Positions 1 to 6,550 of a stretch of DNA of 18,899 nt are shown here, piece by piece; positions within the stretch are counted from its first letter, which is position 1, and the number at the start of each line of letters is the position of its first letter. The translations under genes and the position numbers were made by a program. The notes beneath the pieces were generated by a model. That model had not been told where the DNA came from. It ran no database searches and was given only the letters and a program-made list of their open reading frames with translations. The DNA comes from Bacillota bacterium (lineage in GTDB: Bacteria; Bacillota; Clostridia; Peptostreptococcales; Anaerovoracaceae), in NCBI GenBank assembly GCA_016284575.1, contig JAEEPD010000079.1, forward strand, positions 1 through 18,899, written 5' to 3'.

Positions 1-2
1 AC

Positions 3-383
3 GAGAAGGAGCATGCAAAGCTCTGGTTCAAAGAGCTGGAGGGCATTGGAGACACCGCTGCTAATCTGGCTGCAGCAGCCGAGGGCGAGAACTACGAGTG
101 GACCGACATGTACGAGAGCTTCGCCAAGACAGCAGAGGCTGAAGGTTTCCCTGCTCTGGCTGCAAAGTTCCGTCTAGTTGGCGCCATTGAGAAGGCTCAC
201 GAGGAACGCTACAGAGCTCTTCTTAAGAATGTGGATGCTCAGGAGGTGTTCAAAAAGAGCAGCGTAAAGGTATGGGAGTGCAGAAACTGCGGTCACATCG
301 TGGTTGGCACCGAGGCTCCCGAGGTCTGCCCCACCTGCGCACATCCCAAGGCATACTTCGAGCTCAGAGAAGAAAATTACTAG
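3..383 (+). CDS. rbr: Rubrerythrin, C-terminal part (5' end outside window)
   Basis: Non-heme iron peroxidase of anaerobes that reduces hydrogen peroxide in the cytosol, using electrons passed through its own rubredoxin-like domain. The visible 126 residues open in frame at base 3 with EKEHAKLW, the last ExxH iron-ligand helix of the ferritin-like diiron domain. A four-helix-bundle remainder follows, rich in Ala and Glu. The C-terminus is a rubredoxin-like knuckle: WECRNCG, then CPTCAHPKAYFEL, giving the two CxxC pairs that bind one iron. This order (diiron domain, then rubredoxin) is that of classical rubrerythrin rather than reverse rubrerythrin. The N-terminal helices and start codon lie upstream of the window. 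The gene is followed by an intrinsic terminator, so it is probably the last or only gene of its transcript. Family assignment is firm; the gene symbol is by family. Confidence 0.93.
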   Translation, partial: EKEHAKLWFKELEGIGDTAANLAAAAEGENYEWTDMYESFAKTAEAEGFPALAAKFRLVGAIEKAHEERYRALLKNVDAQEVFKKSSVKVWECRNCGHIVVGTEAPEVCPTCAHPKAYFELREENY

Positions 384-418
384 AGCAAACGGCGCAATTT
401 CATAAAATGAAAGCTGAG

Positions 419-446
419 GACCGGCCTATGAGGCCGGTCATTTTAT
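419..446 (+). terminator. Intrinsic terminator of the rubrerythrin gene
   Basis: A perfect 8-bp GC-rich stem (GACCGGCC at 419-426, GGCCGGTC at 432-439) encloses a TATGA loop and is followed by ATTTTAT. An outer complementary pair, ATAAAATGA at 402-410 and TCATTTTAT at 438-446, could extend the stem across an internal loop. The T-run is short, so termination may be incomplete. The AT-rich outer arms could make it work in both directions. Confidence 0.8.
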
Positions 447-495
447 ATGAACGGCGCTTGCCTCCGCTTGTAATCACTCTGGAATAATGATAATC

Positions 496-501
496 TATAA
501 T
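496..501 (+). promoter_or_regulatory. Probable -10 box of the Cys-repeat / radical SAM operon
   Basis: A consensus TATAAT lies about 30 bases upstream of the ATG at 531, just after the rubrerythrin terminator, in a locally AT-rich stretch. No good -35 box sits at 16-18 bases. TTGTAA at 468-473 is 22 bases away. A second TATACT at 510-515 is an alternative -10. The position fits a promoter, but the exact element is uncertain. Confidence 0.45.
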
Positions 502-530
502 TGAATAAGTATACTTTTGGGGGTGTGAGT

Positions 531-2762
531 ATGAACAGCGAATACCATTCTTACCCGGAATACAACGATTACACGGAGGTCTCGAATACTGCTCCCGAGC
601 AGGCTTCATTTCCCGAGTACAATGAACTTCCTCGTGAGGAGAATGCTTCCCTGCCGGAGCTGTCAGGAGAAGAGGATGTCCTGATGGAGGGCGCCCCGGA
701 CAGACCCGGGGACAGCCGTGCTGAGCTTGGAAAGAAGCTGCGGGAACGCGCCGGCGCAGCAAGGAGTGCCGCATCCAGGGCTTCAGAAGGCCTGAGGCAG
801 AGCGGCTCCATACTGAAGGGGCTCATCGGCAGCGCCTTTAAGGGCGGCGCGGCGTTATTCTGCGCAGCGTCACTTGCGGGAGCCATCGCCTCGGGCAGCG
901 AGCTGCCTTTAGGAGACAACGCGGCCCGCATAGCAGATGCCATAGAGGGCGCCCAAAGGCCTGCCTTTACCCAGCAGGAGGGTTACTCAGCGGCGGAGCT
1001 GGCGGGTCTGTGGCAGGGGGATCCCGAGGCTCCCCACAGCTACGATATTGAAAACCCAGCTGTATATAAAGAGGCGGGCTGCACCGAGGATGGTGAAGCC
1101 GAATATATCTGCGCTGACTGCGGCGTAGTGCTGAAGCAGGTGCTTGCCGCGCCGGGTCACCAGGCCGGAGGCAGCGTGGAGGAGCACAGGATGGAGCCTG
1201 ACTGCACCCACGGCGGAAGCTATGAGGAGGCGGTCTACTGCACCGTCTGCGGCGAGGAGCTCTCCAGAAAGACAGTACAGCTTGCGGCTCTTGGTCATTC
1301 CCCCGGGGATGAGGTCAGAGAAAACGAAGACCCCGCCAGCTGCAGCAGGGAGGGATCCTATGAGGCTGTCGTCTACTGCGGAAGATGCGGGGAGGAGCTT
1401 TCCCGCACCGCTGTTCATGTGGAGGTCCAGCCCCATACCGCAGGCGCTCCCGTATATGAAAATGAAAGGGCTCCCGGCTGCACTGCCGAGGGCTCAAGAG
1501 ACGTGGTCACCCGCTGCATCTACTGCAGCGCGGAGCTTTCGCGGGTCAGAGAGAGCATAGCTCCCACCGGCCATACCGCGGCGGAAGCAGTGAGGGAGAA
1601 CCAGAAGGCGCCAAGCTGCACGGCTGAGGGCTCCTACGACGAGGCCGTTTACTGCTCCGTCTGCCATGAGGAGCTTTCCAGGCAGCACTTTACGGTGGCT
1701 AAGACGGCCCATACCAGGGCAGCCGCTGTCTATGAAAACGAGAAGGCGCCCAGCTGCACTGCTGACGGCTCAAGGGACGAGGTGGTCTACTGCTCCGTCT
1801 GCCATACCGAGCTTGCCAGGACTGCTGTAAAGCTGGCGGCAACGGGTCACAAGGCTGGAAACGCCGTCACTGAGCATTATGACAGTGCGGACTGCACCCA
1901 TGACGGTTCCTATGATGAAGCCGTCTACTGCACGGTCTGCAAGGCGGAGCTTTCCAGAAGGACATACAGCATATCCGCTCTCGGACACTCGGCTAAGGCT
2001 GCAGTGCGGGAGAACGAACGACAGCCGGACTGCACCCACGAGGGCAGCTACGATAGCGTAGTCTACTGCAGCCGCTGCGGTGCGGAGCTCTCCAGAAGCT
2101 CCGGGACCATAGCAGCTCTGGGCCATTCACCGTCTGCTGCGGTGCGGGAGAATGAACGCCAGCCGGACTGCACCCACGAGGGAACCTACGAAAGCTCCGT
2201 CTACTGCAGCCGCTGCGGAGAGCTTCTTTCCAGTACCCCCGGAACCATAGCCGCTCTGGGACATTCCGCAGGCTCTGCGGTTAGGGAAAACGAAGAAGCT
2301 GCCAGCTGTGAAGAACCCGGATCCTATGAGAGCGTAGTCTACTGCACCAGGTGCGGAGAGGAGATGTCCAGGACATCCCAGACCATAGCAGCCCTTGGGC
2401 ATTCACCCGGCACAGCGGTCCACGAATACGAATCTCCGGCAAACTGCATGGAGGAGGGCTTCTACCAGAGCGTGGTCTACTGCACCCGCTGCGGCGAAGA
2501 AATATCCAGGACCGATCAGTATACCCCGGCTCTCGGCCACAGCTTCACCACCAGGACTGAAATCCTGGACGAACCCGGCTGCGAAAATACGGGCTGGGCA
2601 TACGAATACAAGGTCTGCACCAGATGCGGCTATGAAGAAAGAGAAGACGGGTATGACGGATATGAGATCCCTGCCCTCGGCCACAGCTGGGGCGCCTGGC
2701 AGACCACAGATAACGGAACCTTCCACATCTGCACAAGATGCGAGGAAATAGAGTATCAATGA
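531..2762 (+). CDS. Large protein with ten 46-residue Cys/His repeats
   Basis: I do not recognise a named function. The start at 531 (743 residues) is preferred over an in-frame TTG at 501 because GGGGGTG precedes it at a usable distance. The N-terminus (1-60) is acidic and Tyr/Pro-rich, with PEYN seen twice. A basic Arg/Ala segment follows (about 68-95), then a weak hydrophobic stretch (about 98-121). That pattern would fit a type II membrane anchor with the repeats outside, but the segment is short and no cleavable signal is present. From residue 211 come ten units of exactly 46 residues, flanked by one degenerate unit before and two after. Each unit carries Cys15, the pair CxxC at 27 and 30, a following ELSR-like motif, and a closing His46. 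Three Cys plus one His per unit suggests one metal site per unit (inference). Units like these occur in cell-surface proteins of gut Clostridia. It is the first gene of the operon and stops two bases after a possible upstream ATG of the next gene. Confidence 0.85.
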   Translation: MNSEYHSYPEYNDYTEVSNTAPEQASFPEYNELPREENASLPELSGEEDVLMEGAPDRPGDSRAELGKKLRERAGAARSAASRASEGLRQSGSILKGLIGSAFKGGAALFCAASLAGAIASGSELPLGDNAARIADAIEGAQRPAFTQQEGYSAAELAGLWQGDPEAPHSYDIENPAVYKEAGCTEDGEAEYICADCGVVLKQVLAAPGHQAGGSVEEHRMEPDCTHGGSYEEAVYCTVCGEELSRKTVQLAALGHSPGDEVRENEDPASCSREGSYEAVVYCGRCGEELSRTAVHVEVQPHTAGAPVYENERAPGCTAEGSRDVVTRCIYCSAELSRVRESIAPTGHTAAEAVRENQKAPSCTAEGSYDEAVYCSVCHEELSRQHFTVAKTAHTRAAAVYENEKAPSCTADGSRDEVVYCSVCHTELARTAVKLAATGHKAGNAVTEHYDSADCTHDGSYDEAVYCTVCKAELSRRTYSISALGHSAKAAVRENERQPDCTHEGSYDSVVYCSRCGAELSRSSGTIAALGHSPSAAVRENERQPDCTHEGTYESSVYCSRCGELLSSTPGTIAALGHSAGSAVRENEEAASCEEPGSYESVVYCTRCGEEMSRTSQTIAALGHSPGTAVHEYESPANCMEEGFYQSVVYCTRCGEEISRTDQYTPALGHSFTTRTEILDEPGCENTGWAYEYKVCTRCGYEEREDGYDGYEIPALGHSWGAWQTTDNGTFHICTRCEEIEYQ
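1161..2540 (+). repeat. Ten in-frame tandem 138-bp coding repeats
   Basis: Ten consecutive units of exactly 138 bases encode 46 residues each and run without insertions or deletions. Unit borders fall after the closing His codon. Protein landmarks are Cys15, Gly19, Tyr26-Cys27, Cys30, ELSR at about 33-36 and His46. Units 7 (1989-2126) and 8 (2127-2264) are the most alike at DNA level and share a perfect run of more than 20 bases. Most other units have diverged at silent sites while keeping the Cys and His. Degenerate half-units flank the array on both sides. Confidence 0.93.
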
Positions 2763-2779
2763 TAGAAAAGGAGACTGTC

Positions 2780-3745
2780 ATGAGCGAGAAAAACAATGCT
2801 AAAAAATCCACGGCGGCGCCGAGGATAGTGGGGATAGCAGTCATACTTCTGATACTGCTTATCGTTAATTTCCCAAGGGTCTGCTTTTTCCTGGGCCCCT
2901 CCCAGCAGGAGGCTCTTCAGAGGTTTTCCGACACCTATTTCGGAAAATTCATGCCTCTCAAGAGCGAGAGCGGAAGCTTCGACTTCATGCGGCTGGTGGC
3001 TCTGGTACTGATGATACTGGGCTGCTGGGCAGTATACCGCATAATCGTCTGGCTCTTCTCCCTGATCAAAACTCAGGGACGCCGCGCCGAGACCATCAAG
3101 GGCCTGGCGGCCAACATTATCCGCTACGCCATAGTCATCTTCGCCGTGGTCTTCGGCCTCAACATACTCGGCGCCGACATCCTGACGGTCATCGCCAGCC
3201 TGGGCATTTTAGCCCTGGTGATAGGCTTCGGAGCCCAGTCACTGATCGAGGACATGATCGCGGGCTTTTTCATACTGTTTGAAGGCCGCTTTTATGTGGG
3301 CGACATCATCAGCGTGGACGGCTTCCGCGGCACCGTAAGGTCCATCGGCCTGGTATCCACCCAGGTGGCTGACATAGGCGGAAACATAATGATAATCAAC
3401 AATTCCAACATCCGCACCCTCACCAACCTGTCCAATGCGCCCTCCGTTGCGGTCACCACCGTGGGGATAGCCTACGGGGCGGACCTGAAGAAGGCGGAGA
3501 AGGTCATCACGGAGCTTTGCGAAAAGATGCCCGGGGAATATCCGGAGCTCTTCCCGAAGGCGCCGCGCTACGTGGGCGTGGAGAATCTGGGCGAATCCTC
3601 TGTGGATCTGCGCATAGTGGCGGATGTCCAGGAATCCAATATCTACAACGCCCGCCGCACCCTCAACAGAGAGCTTAAGCTGGCTCTTGACGAGGCAGGC
3701 ATAGAGATCCCCTTCCCCCAGGTCGTGGTCTGGCAGGGCAAATAG
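2780..3745 (+). CDS. Small MscS-type mechanosensitive channel
   Basis: Predicted inner-membrane channel that opens under membrane tension and releases small solutes during osmotic downshock. I chose the ATG at 2780 (321 residues), with AAAAGGAG at 2767-2773 seven bases upstream. In-frame ATGs at 2738 and 2759 lie inside or across the end of the previous gene and lack as good a site. Three membrane helices are visible: about residues 13-36, 70-92 and 112-155. The last contains the Gly/Ala-rich pore-helix stretch ending in VIGFGAQSLIEDMIAGFFI, typical of MscS. The beta domain follows (FEGRFYVGDIISVDGFRGTV, then the IINNSNI segment), then the C-terminal alpha/beta domain ending in FPQVVVW. Length is close to E. 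coli MscS. It lies 17 bases after the repeat protein and 18 before the radical SAM gene, so it is probably co-transcribed with both. Its link to their function is unknown. Confidence 0.92.
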   Translation: MSEKNNAKKSTAAPRIVGIAVILLILLIVNFPRVCFFLGPSQQEALQRFSDTYFGKFMPLKSESGSFDFMRLVALVLMILGCWAVYRIIVWLFSLIKTQGRRAETIKGLAANIIRYAIVIFAVVFGLNILGADILTVIASLGILALVIGFGAQSLIEDMIAGFFILFEGRFYVGDIISVDGFRGTVRSIGLVSTQVADIGGNIMIINNSNIRTLTNLSNAPSVAVTTVGIAYGADLKKAEKVITELCEKMPGEYPELFPKAPRYVGVENLGESSVDLRIVADVQESNIYNARRTLNRELKLALDEAGIEIPFPQVVVWQGK

Positions 3746-3763
3746 CAGAAGAGGTCGTAAAGA

Positions 3764-5182
3764 ATGAAAGCATCGAAAAGGGAGCTGAAATACGCCCAGG
3801 AAAACTTCAATATAGTGCATCACACCACCCTGAATCCCCAGGGTCCCGGCGTGGTCCGCATCCATCTGGTGCCCCCTGTGATCAAGGACGGGGAGATCGG
3901 CGCCAGCGTGGCGATAATCAACGGTCAGGACATAGTGCCTGTCAATACCGCGTGGAGCATACTGCTGACGGCCTTCATCGAAGAGGTGAACAAGTATGCG
4001 GGACGGCCCATAACTGACCAGGATGCTGAGGACATCAGGGAAAGGACCTGCGAGGCAGTCCGCAAGGTATATCCCTTCACGGGCAAGAAGCGCATGAAAG
4101 AGGATATCTACACCATCATGAACACCTTTAAGCAGATAGCCTACGGCGAGCCTGTGGACGAGGACATTTTCTACATGACTCTGGGTGAATACGCTCCCAA
4201 AATGAGGGCTCCCCACAGGATGGACATCATGGTCAGCGCCATGACAAAGGACGGCTGCTGGAACTGCAATCAGCAGTGCGTCCACTGCTATGCCGCGGGT
4301 CAGCCCCAGTCGGACGAGGCGGAGCTTTCCACTGAAGAGTGGAAGAGGGTGCTGGACAGGTGCAGAGAGGTTGGCGTGCCCCAGATCACCTTCACCGGCG
4401 GTGAGCCTACCATGAGGGAGGACCTGTTCGAGCTGATCGAATACGGCCGCTGGTTCATCTCCAGACTCAACACCAATGGAATAAAGCTCACGAAGGAATA
4501 CTGCGAGGGCCTTAAGAAGGCCCAGCTGGACAGCCTGCAGATAACCTTCTATTCCTGCGACGAGGATATACATAACAAGCTGGTTGGTGCCAATGGCTAT
4601 AAGGCCACCGTTGCGGGTATCGAAAATGCCCTGGCCGCGGGACTCAACATAAGCATCAACACGCCCCTTTGCACCCTCAACAGGGACTATGTTAAGACGC
4701 TGCAGTTCCTTAAGGAGAAGGGAGTCATCTATGTCACCTGCTCCGGCCTCATCACCACAGGCAATGCCAGGAGCGACGCGTCCTCCAGACTTCAGCTCTC
4801 CAACGCGGAGGTGAGGGAGATCCTCAAGGAGGCCGTGAATTACTGCTATTCCAATGGCATGGAGATCAATTTCACATCTCCCGGCTGGGTGGATGAAAAG
4901 CTCTGTCAGGAGCTTGGCATAGCCACCCCAAGCTGCGGTGCCTGCCTGTCCAACATGGCAATCACCCCCGGCGGCAATGTGGTGCCCTGCCAGAGCTGGC
5001 TCTCTGGTCCGGTGCTGGGAAGCATGCTCAAGGACGACTGGGACAGCATCTGGAACAGCGATTTCTGCCGCGAAAGAAGGGAATATTCAGCTCAGATGCG
5101 CTGCGAGTGCCCCTTAAGGATACCAAAAACGCCGCAGCCCCTCTACAGCGAGGCGGAGATACCTGAGGAAGAAAGGAGATAA
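3764..5182 (+). CDS. Radical SAM enzyme with Cys-rich SPASM-like C-terminus
   Basis: Cytosolic enzyme expected to cleave S-adenosylmethionine at a [4Fe-4S] cluster and start radical chemistry. The 472-residue protein has three parts. Residues 1 to about 155 form an N-terminal domain I cannot name. The radical SAM core carries C168-x3-C172-x2-C175 (CNQQCVHCYAAG), with the SAM-binding FTGGEPT at 210-216. The C-terminal domain has C391, C394, C409, C435, C447 and C449, spaced much like the SPASM domains that hold auxiliary Fe-S clusters in peptide-modifying enzymes. C165 just ahead of the core is an extra Cys. The start has GAGG nine bases upstream. The next gene begins three bases after this stop, and its ribosome site lies inside this coding end, so translation is probably coupled. 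That gene encodes a Cys-rich tail, a likely substrate (inference). The family is certain; the reaction is not known. Confidence 0.93.
   Translation: MKASKRELKYAQENFNIVHHTTLNPQGPGVVRIHLVPPVIKDGEIGASVAIINGQDIVPVNTAWSILLTAFIEEVNKYAGRPITDQDAEDIRERTCEAVRKVYPFTGKKRMKEDIYTIMNTFKQIAYGEPVDEDIFYMTLGEYAPKMRAPHRMDIMVSAMTKDGCWNCNQQCVHCYAAGQPQSDEAELSTEEWKRVLDRCREVGVPQITFTGGEPTMREDLFELIEYGRWFISRLNTNGIKLTKEYCEGLKKAQLDSLQITFYSCDEDIHNKLVGANGYKATVAGIENALAAGLNISINTPLCTLNRDYVKTLQFLKEKGVIYVTCSGLITTGNARSDASSRLQLSNAEVREILKEAVNYCYSNGMEINFTSPGWVDEKLCQELGIATPSCGACLSNMAITPGGNVVPCQSWLSGPVLGSMLKDDWDSIWNSDFCRERREYSAQMRCECPLRIPKTPQPLYSEAEIPEEERR
5174..5178 (+). promoter_or_regulatory. Ribosome binding site inside the end of the radical SAM gene
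   Basis: AGGAG sits seven bases before the ATG at 5186 and overlaps the last codons of the upstream gene, whose TAA is at 5180-5182. Ribosomes ending on the enzyme gene would land on this site. This ties production of the Cys-tail protein to that of the enzyme. Confidence 0.7.
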
Positions 5183-5185
5183 GCC

Positions 5186-6460
5186 ATGAAAAAGCGTTCG
5201 ATAATTCTTACGGGCCTTGTTCTGGCCCTCCTGCTGGCGCTTTCCTGCGTCACGGCCTACGCCGACGACCTGGACGAGATCCTGGTATTTTCCGTCACCG
5301 CGGATGTGAACGAAGACGCGACGGTGAATCTGGTCTACCACGTGGAGTGGAAGGTGCTGGATTCCGACAGCTACGGTCCCTTGGAATGGGTCAAGATAGG
5401 CATACCCAATTCCAACTATGTGGACATGAAGGCTCTGAGCAGCACCATAGACGAGATCAGCTACATGTACGAATATGGTCCCTATGTGCGCATCGATTTC
5501 GACCGGGCTTATTACAAGGACGAGGTTGTCAGCTTCGATTTTCTGGTGGTTCAGGACTATCTCTATGAGATGAACCGGCTGACTGACGGGGAGACGGTCT
5601 ACGACTTTACCCCCGCCTGGTTCGATGATATTTACATCGATGACATGATCATCAAATGGAATGCTGACAAGGCTATCAGCCAGAATCCCTCCTGCCAGAT
5701 CCAGCCCGACGGCTATTACACCTGGGAGGGCTATCTGGACAAGGGCGACATGTTCACGGTGACAATAACCTATCCGAACGATGCTTTCATGTTCGACGAC
5801 AGCAAGCATTTCGGAGGCTATGGCGGCGGCTATGAGGAGAGCGAGCCGATGACCTTCGGCGAGACTGTGGCTGCCATATTTGCGGGGCTTCTGGGACTTG
5901 TGATCACCTTCCTTCCTCCTGTCCTGATCGTCAGGGCCTTAGTGAGGGCTTTCAGGCGCTACGACGATTCCGCCAATTTCTCTTCGGCGGAGAAGAAGAT
6001 CACCAGGACCAAGATCGTTTACTATCCCAACTGTCCGGGCTGCGGCGCACCCCGGCCCGATGGCGCTAACAACTGTCCCTATTGCGGCAGAAGCTTTATA
6101 AAGAGCGAGGAAAAGATCGAGGAGAAGGATATTCCGAAGGACGAGCCGGAGCTCAGGAGAAAGACCACCAGCGGCCTTTATGCCTACTCCCATACTCCAA
6201 ATACCTATATCCGCATAAATGTGGCACCGGCACCGGTGAGCAGACCTTCAAGACCCAGAAGCTCAGGCTCCTCCAGTATCTTCAGCGGCGGCGGCTCCTC
6301 TCACTCCAGCTCCAGCCACCACAGCTCCTGCGCTCACAGCTCCTGCGCCTGTGCATGTGCCTGTGCCTGCGCATCCAGCGGCAGAGCCGGCTGCTCCAAC
6401 AAGGATTTCTACAACACCGACCTCAAGCTCAGGCAGCTGGAGCTCCGTGAAGAAAAATAA
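5186..6460 (+). CDS. Membrane protein with outer domain, zinc ribbon and Cys-Ala repeat tail
   Basis: Function unknown; possible substrate of the adjacent radical SAM enzyme. The 424-residue protein begins with a signal peptide (basic MKKR, hydrophobic core, likely cut after A26). Residues 27 to about 220 form a beta-rich outer domain rich in Tyr and Asp, somewhat like the DUF2207 type. A single membrane helix follows (about 227-249), then RALVRAFRR, which by the positive-inside rule places the rest in the cytosol. Next comes a zinc ribbon (C283, C286, C297, C300), a charged linker, a Ser/Gly/His-rich stretch, and a tail with seven Cys between 382 and 403. Within that tail Cys-Ala is repeated five times, followed by GRAGCSNKDFY and a charged helix at the end. 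The gene ends the operon at a strong terminator. The tail composition is unlike the rest of the protein and could be modified, bind metal, or both. Confidence 0.88.
   Translation: MKKRSIILTGLVLALLLALSCVTAYADDLDEILVFSVTADVNEDATVNLVYHVEWKVLDSDSYGPLEWVKIGIPNSNYVDMKALSSTIDEISYMYEYGPYVRIDFDRAYYKDEVVSFDFLVVQDYLYEMNRLTDGETVYDFTPAWFDDIYIDDMIIKWNADKAISQNPSCQIQPDGYYTWEGYLDKGDMFTVTITYPNDAFMFDDSKHFGGYGGGYEESEPMTFGETVAAIFAGLLGLVITFLPPVLIVRALVRAFRRYDDSANFSSAEKKITRTKIVYYPNCPGCGAPRPDGANNCPYCGRSFIKSEEKIEEKDIPKDEPELRRKTTSGLYAYSHTPNTYIRINVAPAPVSRPSRPRSSGSSSIFSGGGSSHSSSSHHSSCAHSSCACACACACASSGRAGCSNKDFYNTDLKLRQLELREEK
6329..6394 (+). other. Cys-rich tail segment, candidate modification site
   Basis: This stretch encodes residues 382-403. 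Seven Cys occur in 22 residues: one in SSCAHS, five in an alternating Cys-Ala run, and one in GRAGCS. TGC and TGT codons are mixed, so the run is not a simple nucleotide repeat; it appears kept at protein level. Alternating Cys-Ala is unusual for a metal knuckle, which normally needs CxxC spacing. It resembles the Cys-rich cores that SPASM radical SAM enzymes crosslink (inference). Confidence 0.7.
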
Positions 6461-6478
6461 TCAAATAAAACGCAATCG

Positions 6479-6507
6479 AAAAGCGAGGGGAAGACCCTCG
6501 CTTTTTC
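6479..6507 (+). terminator. Bidirectional intrinsic terminator between convergent genes
   Basis: An 11-bp stem (AAAAGCGAGGG at 6479-6489 and CCCTCGCTTTT at 6495-6505) with a GAAGA loop is followed by further T on the + strand. The A-run at the 5' side gives a T-run when read on the - strand. It lies 18 bases after the Cys-tail gene and about 44 bases beyond the end of the convergent mutase gene, so it can serve both. Confidence 0.93.
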
Positions 6508-6550
6508 TGTGAAATTGGATCTGATAAACAGGCCCGTCCTGGGCTGCGCG

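Noticed and set aside
501..530. TTG start ten codons upstream for the Cys-repeat protein
   Set aside because: The TTG overlaps the -10 box and has no ribosome site, while the ATG at 531 follows GGGGGTG.
1161..2540. Tandem 138-base repeats as a CRISPR array
   Set aside because: The units are contiguous, in frame and diverged at silent sites, with no repeat-spacer alternation; they are protein repeats.
2738..2779. Earlier in-frame ATGs (2738, 2759) for the MscS-type channel
   Set aside because: They overlap the end of the previous gene and have poorer ribosome sites than the ATG at 2780. The ATGA overlap at 2759 remains a weak alternative.
3239..4573. 444-codon open frame on the - strand
   Set aside because: It runs antisense across the MscS and radical SAM genes, whose motifs are unmistakable. 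Its His/Leu/Val-rich product has no recognisable motif and is the usual shadow of GC-rich coding DNA.
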